Shown: positions 61,081 through 64,000 of the stretch, in pieces
Numbering within the stretch: position 1 is the first letter of the stretch
How the letters are laid out: each line of letters begins with the position of its first letter
Source of the DNA: Bradyrhizobium erythrophlei
GTDB lineage: Bacteria > Pseudomonadota > Alphaproteobacteria > Rhizobiales > Xanthobacteraceae
NCBI RefSeq assembly: GCF_900142985.1
Contig: NZ_LT670849.1
Location: forward strand, 5,162,501 to 5,226,500
Length of the DNA stretch: 64,000 nucleotides
Direction of reading: 5' to 3'
Notes under the pieces: generated by a model
Database searches by the model: none
The model's input: the letters and a program-made list of their open reading frames with translations, nothing else
Told to the model about the DNA's origin: nothing
Translations under genes and position numbers: made by a program

Positions 61081-61881
61081 ATGAAAACTCTTGCGGAACT
61101 AGCAGACCTTTCCGGCAGGGTCGCACTGATAACCGGGGGTGCAGGCCATATCGGAAGAGCCGTTGCCAATGGTCTTGCGGAGCTCAAATGCAAGCTTTGC
61201 CTTTTGGATACAGCGCACAGCGATGTCGTTGCGGTAAGCCGGAAATTGGCGGCGCGTTGGAATACTGAAGTGGTTTCGCTTGAGGTCGACTTGGAAAGCG
61301 AAGACTTGCGGGCCACCGTGCGGCCGTTCGTCGAAGAGCGATTCAGCCGATTGGACGTTCTCATCAACAACGCAGCCTTCTATAGCGTCGAAAAGCTTGA
61401 GGGTTGGGTGGCGCCGCTCGAAGAGCAAAGCCTCGCGGTGATGCGCCGGTGCATCGAAGTCAATCTCATTGCGAGCTTCCATCTGGCGCAGAGCTTGTCT
61501 CCGCTCATGCGCAACCATGGCGGCAGCATCATCAACGTGAGCTCCATCTATGGCGTGCTTGGCCCCGATATGTCGCTCTATGGCGGCACCGAAATGGGCA
61601 ATCCCGCTGCTTACGGGTTGAGCAAGGGTGGACTCGTTCAAATGACGCGCTGGCTGGCCACCATGCTGGCCCCGCAGATCAGGGCCAACTCCATCAGCCT
61701 GGGTGGTGTGTACCGAAATCAGGCGGAGGCTTTCGTCGATCGCTATGTCGCGCGAACACCCATGAAACGAATGGCAACGGAAGAAGATTTCATCGGTGCA
61801 GTCGCCTATCTGGCGAGTGATCTTTCCGCTTATGTAACCGGCCAGAACCTGATGATTGATGGTGGCTGGAGTGCCTGGTAG
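61081..61881 (+). CDS. Short-chain dehydrogenase/reductase
   Basis: A 266-residue classical SDR. The NAD(P) motif is ALITGGAGHIGRAVANGL, the NNAAF segment is intact, and the catalytic Ser-Tyr-Lys set is present (NVSSIYG with the serine, PAAYGLSKGG with Tyr and Lys). It ends LMIDGGWSAW as usual. It lies between a methyltransferase and legC. A ketone-reducing step on a sugar or on an acyl side chain is plausible; it is not one of the standard Leg enzymes. Confidence 0.83.
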   Translation: MKTLAELADLSGRVALITGGAGHIGRAVANGLAELKCKLCLLDTAHSDVVAVSRKLAARWNTEVVSLEVDLESEDLRATVRPFVEERFSRLDVLINNAAFYSVEKLEGWVAPLEEQSLAVMRRCIEVNLIASFHLAQSLSPLMRNHGGSIINVSSIYGVLGPDMSLYGGTEMGNPAAYGLSKGGLVQMTRWLATMLAPQIRANSISLGGVYRNQAEAFVDRYVARTPMKRMATEEDFIGAVAYLASDLSAYVTGQNLMIDGGWSAW

Positions 61882-61930
61882 CATCGGCGCGTGAAAGTGA
61901 AAATGACAACTTTGAAGGCGGTCTGGCCGT

Positions 61931-63121
61931 ATGGTGACGTTTGCGCGGTCTGATACAACAATGACACTGTCTGAACAGATCACCTCAGCCGTACGCTCTG
62001 TCATCGGAACGAATCCAGCCGCGCTGCACGAACCGTTGTTCGAAGGCGACGAAGAAAAGCTCACCCGCGAATGTGTCGAGACCGGTTGGGTTTCGAGCGT
62101 CGGCAAGTTCGTGGATGCCTTTGAGCGGGGTCTTGCCGAGTATACCGGCGCCAGTCACGCGATTGCGGTTACCAATGGGACCGCCGCCCTGCATGTCGCA
62201 TTGGTCGCTGCCGGAGTTGGAAGGTCCGACGAAGTTCTGGTGCCGGCGCTTACATTCATTGGGACGGTCAATCCGATCGCGTATTGCGGGGCGACGCCCC
62301 ATTTCATCGACAGTTTACCGAACGCGCCGGAGATTGATATTGAAGCGCTCGAAGCGTATCTCGATGGGATCCTCGAGCTCCGCGGCGGCTCCGCCTTCAA
62401 CAAGAGCACCGGCGCGAGGCTCGCGGCGATTTTGCCGGTCCATGTTTTTGGCCATCCTGTCGATATGGACCATCTGGCCGATATCTCGGAAAGATACAAA
62501 ATTCCCGTTATCGAAGACGCTGCGGAAGCGATGGGTAGCACCTATAAAGGACGCCACGCTGGAACATTTGGCTTGCTCGGGACGCTGAGTTTCAACGGCA
62601 ATAAAATCATTACGACTGGCGGTGGGGGCGCCGTTCTGACCAATGACGCCGATCTCGCGCGGCGCATAAAGCACCTTTCGACAACGGCTCGCGTGGCCCA
62701 TCGCATGGAGTTTATTCACGACATGGTGGGCTATAACTATCGCATGCCAAACATCAATGCTGCGTTGGGCGTAGCGCAGCTTCGCAATATCAATAATTTT
62801 GTTTTGCGAAAGCGAATCTTGGCCGATCGCTACGCAGCTGTCATCGAGAAGATCCCGGCTGTTCGGCTGCTTCGCGAGGGTAACGATACGCAGTCCAACT
62901 ATTGGCTGCAAACATTGATCCTGGACGAGGAAATTGCGGATCAGCGCGATCAGGTTTTGAGCGCGCTGAACGATGCGGGATACGGCGCGCGGCCCGTTTG
63001 GCGGCTCATGCACACACTGCCCATGTTTGAATCTTCTCCTCGGATGGACCTATCAGGCGCCGAAGGCATGGCGGCCCGTATCGTCAACATTCCCAGCGGC
63101 CCCGCGTTAGTGCAACTTTGA
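61931..63121 (+). CDS. legC: LegC-family nucleotide-sugar aminotransferase (DegT/DnrJ/EryC1)
   Basis: A 396-residue PLP aminotransferase with the DegT layout: VSSVGKFVDAFERGLAEYTGASHAIAVTNGTAALHVAL, DEVLVPALTFIGTVNPI, VIEDAAEAMGSTYKGRHAGTFG. The PLP lysine is in FNGNKIITTGGGGAVLTND. The order and length match LegC, which aminates C4 of the 4-keto sugar made by LegB. A start at ATG 61961 is possible. It lies directly before the PtmE-like gene. Confidence 0.85.
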   Translation: MVTFARSDTTMTLSEQITSAVRSVIGTNPAALHEPLFEGDEEKLTRECVETGWVSSVGKFVDAFERGLAEYTGASHAIAVTNGTAALHVALVAAGVGRSDEVLVPALTFIGTVNPIAYCGATPHFIDSLPNAPEIDIEALEAYLDGILELRGGSAFNKSTGARLAAILPVHVFGHPVDMDHLADISERYKIPVIEDAAEAMGSTYKGRHAGTFGLLGTLSFNGNKIITTGGGGAVLTNDADLARRIKHLSTTARVAHRMEFIHDMVGYNYRMPNINAALGVAQLRNINNFVLRKRILADRYAAVIEKIPAVRLLREGNDTQSNYWLQTLILDEEIADQRDQVLSALNDAGYGARPVWRLMHTLPMFESSPRMDLSGAEGMAARIVNIPSGPALVQL

Positions 63122-63155
63122 CCAATGACGGCATTTCCTGAATGCAGGTGGGTTA

Positions 63156-64000
63156 ATGGACTCTAGTTGGAAAAAGGCTGTCGTCGCTCCGGAACAGACG
63201 ATGGAGGACGCGCTGAAGGCGATTAATGCCGGCGGCTTGCGAATTGCATTTGTCGTCTCGGCAGCAGGAAAAATCCTTGGCACCGTCTCCGATGGTGATA
63301 CCCGCCGCGCGTTGATTGCCCGTGTTCTCCTGACGGATAGCGTGACGCGAGTCATGAATCCGAATCCTCGCACCTTACCGCCAACCGCCGACCGCGAGCT
63401 CGTGCTCTCAATCATGGAGCAGCATGATCTCCTGGTGATTCCGATAGTCAACGATCAAAACGAGGTGCTTGGTGTTCACGTTCATCGGGAGCTGACGCAG
63501 CCGCATTCAAGAAACAATCTCGTTTTCATAATGGCTGGAGGTTTCGGAACGCGTCTCCATCCGTTGACGCTGAGTTGCCCTAAGCCGATGCTTGAGGTGG
63601 ACGGCAAGCCAATCCTGGAGCGCACAATCGAGAGATTTATCGCTGCCGGATTTCTCAGGTTCGCTATCTCCGTTCACTACCTCCCCGATATGATCAAATC
63701 GCATTTCGGCGATGGATCTCGGTGGGATGCAAAGATCAGTTACATTGAAGAAAAGGAGCCGCTAGGAACGGCCGGAGCTCTCGGCTTGCTTGAGCGGCGC
63801 GAAGGGCAGCCTCTGATCGTGATAAACGGTGATGTCGTCACGGATGTAGATGTCCCCGCGTTGCTTGCGTTCCACACCAAGACAGAAGCGGCTTTGACGA
63901 TGTGCGTGCGTGAGCACGATATTCAGGTTCCTTACGGAGTGGTCAAAACAGACGGCGCTGACGTGCTCGACGTGGTCGAAAAGCCGACGCACAAGTTTTT
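63156..64000 (+). CDS. ptmE: CBS-domain nucleotidyltransferase, PtmE/LegX-like (3' end beyond window)
   Basis: The frame runs open from ATG 63156 to the window end, 281 codons. A pair of CBS domains occupies about residues 8-115 (GTVSDGDTRRALI, VMNPNPRTLPP, VIPIVNDQNEVLGVH). A sugar-nucleotide transferase domain follows with FIMAGGFGTRLHPLT near residue 125, CPKPMLEVDGKPILE and VINGDVVTDVD. This CBS plus transferase design is that of PtmE/LegX, which makes GDP-glucosamine for the GDP-dependent legionaminic route of Campylobacter. It supplies the sugar for LegB. AGGTGGG precedes the ATG closely. Confidence 0.82.
   Translation, partial: MDSSWKKAVVAPEQTMEDALKAINAGGLRIAFVVSAAGKILGTVSDGDTRRALIARVLLTDSVTRVMNPNPRTLPPTADRELVLSIMEQHDLLVIPIVNDQNEVLGVHVHRELTQPHSRNNLVFIMAGGFGTRLHPLTLSCPKPMLEVDGKPILERTIERFIAAGFLRFAISVHYLPDMIKSHFGDGSRWDAKISYIEEKEPLGTAGALGLLERREGQPLIVINGDVVTDVDVPALLAFHTKTEAALTMCVREHDIQVPYGVVKTDGADVLDVVEKPTHKF

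Overview
The window looks like the chromosome of an alphaproteobacterium of the Bradyrhizobium/Rhodopseudomonas group. The basis is GC-rich coding sequence, an Omp25/RopB-type porin, a DUF2061 protein, a DUF5939-cyclase, and a degenerate intergenic repeat whose frame reads SANDPKRT, a string I remember from repeated spurious frames in that group. No rRNA, tRNA, CRISPR array or intact insertion sequence was recognised.

Region 1 (1-8,100) is ordinary chromosome: the end of a lytic transglycosylase, small membrane proteins, a DUF4239 protein, a lipocalin-like secreted protein, a DUF5939-adenylate cyclase and a periplasmic gamma-glutamyltransferase. Region 2 (8,100-17,300) is a carbon module around 2-hydroxyacids and glyoxylate: a GlcG/HbpS-like protein, a 981-residue FAD/Fe-S dehydrogenase, a GntR regulator, two paralogous serine-glyoxylate-type aminotransferases flanking an MFS permease, and a crotonase. 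Matching inverted repeats before the dehydrogenase and the first aminotransferase suggest one GntR operator. Region 3 (17,300-22,030) holds the porin, an isochorismatase-like hydrolase and a methylthioadenosine salvage set (class II aldolase divergent from mtnP-mtnA), which resembles the DHAP-ethylene shunt.

From about 22 kb the DNA is visibly more AT-rich and becomes a surface-polysaccharide island. Its first half (22.1-37.9 kb) is mainly one long minus-strand operon: O-acyltransferases, an SGNH-like protein, methyltransferases, nucleotide-sugar epimerase and dehydrogenase, an oxidoreductase, a GT2, a NUDIX protein and a GT-C-like membrane protein. A CaiB/BaiF CoA-transferase, a decayed tyrosine-recombinase fragment, a DUF2061 protein and a 57-residue zinc-ribbon protein (37.9-40.2 kb) separate it from the second half.

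The second half (40.6-64 kb) is led by a control module: a winged-helix regulator coupled to a NusG/RfaH paralog, then a hairpin terminator and an 11-base match to the ops pause element of E. coli. Downstream, about 18.5 kb of plus-strand genes, mostly overlapping or closely spaced, encode a legionaminic-acid-type (GDP-sugar) pathway: PtmE-like nucleotidyltransferase, LegB, LegC, LegG, LegI and LegF. They also encode a PAPS-making module (CysD, CysN-CysC fusion), a sulfotransferase, three methyltransferases, two further PLP enzymes, an SDR and a FemAB/GNAT-like acyltransferase. The inferred product is a sulfated, methylated and acylated nonulosonate glycan under RfaH-type antitermination. No flippase, polymerase or initiating transferase was recognised, so those parts should lie elsewhere. 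The last gene runs off the window.
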